From Candidatus Poribacteria bacterium (GTDB lineage Bacteria; Poribacteria; WGA-4E; WGA-3G): a stretch of DNA of 5,462 nucleotides. The position numbers and the translations under genes are program-made. The stretch is taken from assembly GCA_009835515.1 (NCBI GenBank), contig VXXH01000283.1, positions 1 through 5,462 on the forward strand. Reading direction: 5' to 3'. Numbering within the stretch: position 1 is the stretch's first letter; each line of letters begins with the position of its first letter. Below the pieces are notes generated by a model that saw nothing but the letters and a program-made list of their open reading frames with translations, was not told the DNA's origin and did no database searches. This document shows positions 4,876 through 5,462 of this stretch, piece after piece.

Positions 4876-5462
4876 ATGAAAGGACGCGTATTCAGTGTGC
4901 TACTGGCCCTGATATTTGGTATTGTTGGGTGTGCGATGCTGCAAGAGGCACCTCTCGTTGAAATTCCTGCTTCACGTCTCACCTGCGATCAAAACCCTGA
5001 GATGGTAGATGGCAACTTGAAAACAGTTGGCATCTTTGCAACACAAGGATCCATCAAAAAAGAATTTGTTACAATAAAACTAAGAAAGGTATACCAGCCT
5101 AAGCAGTACCAGCGTCGAGTGGAAGGCAGCCTCAAAACCGAAACGTTGATCAAACTGGACACACCCAACTATATTAAGTATGTTGAAGTCTATCCGGCAT
5201 CAACCATCCGGAACCTCACTTTGGATGTTGGTATAGAACGGCCGAACCGGAAACTTTCGTTTGAAGCTGTAGAGGACAAACGAAGTATAGATGTGGAAGG
5301 CACGCTGCCGGTGAGATTCCAGATTGGGCGGGAGATCCTCTATCTGCGGTTGACAGCCAACGCTTTGGAAGATTTAGACAATGTGTCTGACGGCGATGAA
5401 TACGGCGAAATGCAGATCCCACTCAAAGGTGCTGCGATTCGCGAAGTCAAATTCTATGGACG
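4876..5462 (+). CDS. Putative lipoprotein, third tandem paralog, 3' end cut by window edge
   Basis: The frame from ATG 4876 stays open to the window end, giving 195 full codons plus the first two bases (CG, so Arg) of the next. Paralog 1 ends FFGR-stop and this one reads FYG(R), so the stop is probably the next codon. Residues 2-18 are a signal peptide with lipobox I16-V17-G18-C19; Ala at +2. The shared blocks are SRLTCDQNPEMVDGNLKTV (33-51), IKL then VEVYPAS (92-109), IGREILYLRL (150-159) and QIPLKGAAIREVKFYG (180-195). The spacing from lipid Cys to the LTC block is short, like paralog 1. Cys37 is again the only non-lipid cysteine. AGGAGAGG at 4865-4872 sets the start, 35 nt after paralog 2, which points to one transcript. 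No named family is recognised; the same discoidin-like reading applies as an inference. Confidence 0.85.
   Translation, partial: MKGRVFSVLLALIFGIVGCAMLQEAPLVEIPASRLTCDQNPEMVDGNLKTVGIFATQGSIKKEFVTIKLRKVYQPKQYQRRVEGSLKTETLIKLDTPNYIKYVEVYPASTIRNLTLDVGIERPNRKLSFEAVEDKRSIDVEGTLPVRFQIGREILYLRLTANALEDLDNVSDGDEYGEMQIPLKGAAIREVKFYG

Overview
This window looks like chromosome from a Gram-negative (diderm) uncultured bacterium. It carries six protein genes or gene parts, all on the + strand, each preceded by a recognisable Shine-Dalgarno sequence where the start is visible. Three of them are lipoproteins with a signal peptidase II lipobox. The phytanoyl-CoA dioxygenase / NAD-dependent epimerase / Ldh_2-type dehydrogenase combination, and the mid-50s GC of those genes, remind me of Candidatus Poribacteria and similar marine uncultured lineages. 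That placement is from memory and is not proven by the sequence.

Region 1 (1-422) is the C-terminal end of an Eco57I/TaqI-like restriction-modification enzyme. It is AT-rich (152 G+C in the first 420 bases by hand count, about 36%). Its stop codon overlaps the start codon of the next gene as ATGA, and the composition changes sharply at that point.

Region 2 (419-3345) is a compact cassette of three oxidoreductase-type enzymes: a Rossmann-fold NAD(P)-dependent epimerase/dehydratase, a phytanoyl-CoA dioxygenase-family Fe(II)/2-oxoglutarate oxygenase, and a malate/L-lactate dehydrogenase-family (Ldh_2) enzyme. The intergenic gaps are 14 and 60 nt. All three keep their catalytic signatures. They plausibly act in one small-molecule catabolic or tailoring route, but no substrate can be read from the sequence.

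Region 3 (3346-3445) is a 100-nt spacer packed with short palindromes. One is a perfect 17-nt palindrome right after the tandem stop codons of the dehydrogenase. It is followed by two hairpins that share CCTAA/TTAGG arms and could pair in alternative ways. It probably separates two transcription units.

Region 4 (3446-5462) is a tandem array of three diverged paralogous lipoproteins that I cannot assign to a named family. The last is cut by the window edge, apparently within a few bases of its stop. They share an N-terminal LTC..(N/H)PE.VDGNL block, a central IKL...VEVYPAS block, an RE.LYLR block and a C-terminal IPLKG..IRE block. The pattern resembles a discoidin (F5/8 type C)-like carbohydrate-binding beta-sandwich. 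Between copies 1 and 2 lies a perfect 10-bp inverted repeat whose loop carries a Shine-Dalgarno and the start of a 9-codon minigene. The minigene's stop is the first three bases of the next gene's ribosome binding site. There is no stretch over 300 bases without a gene.
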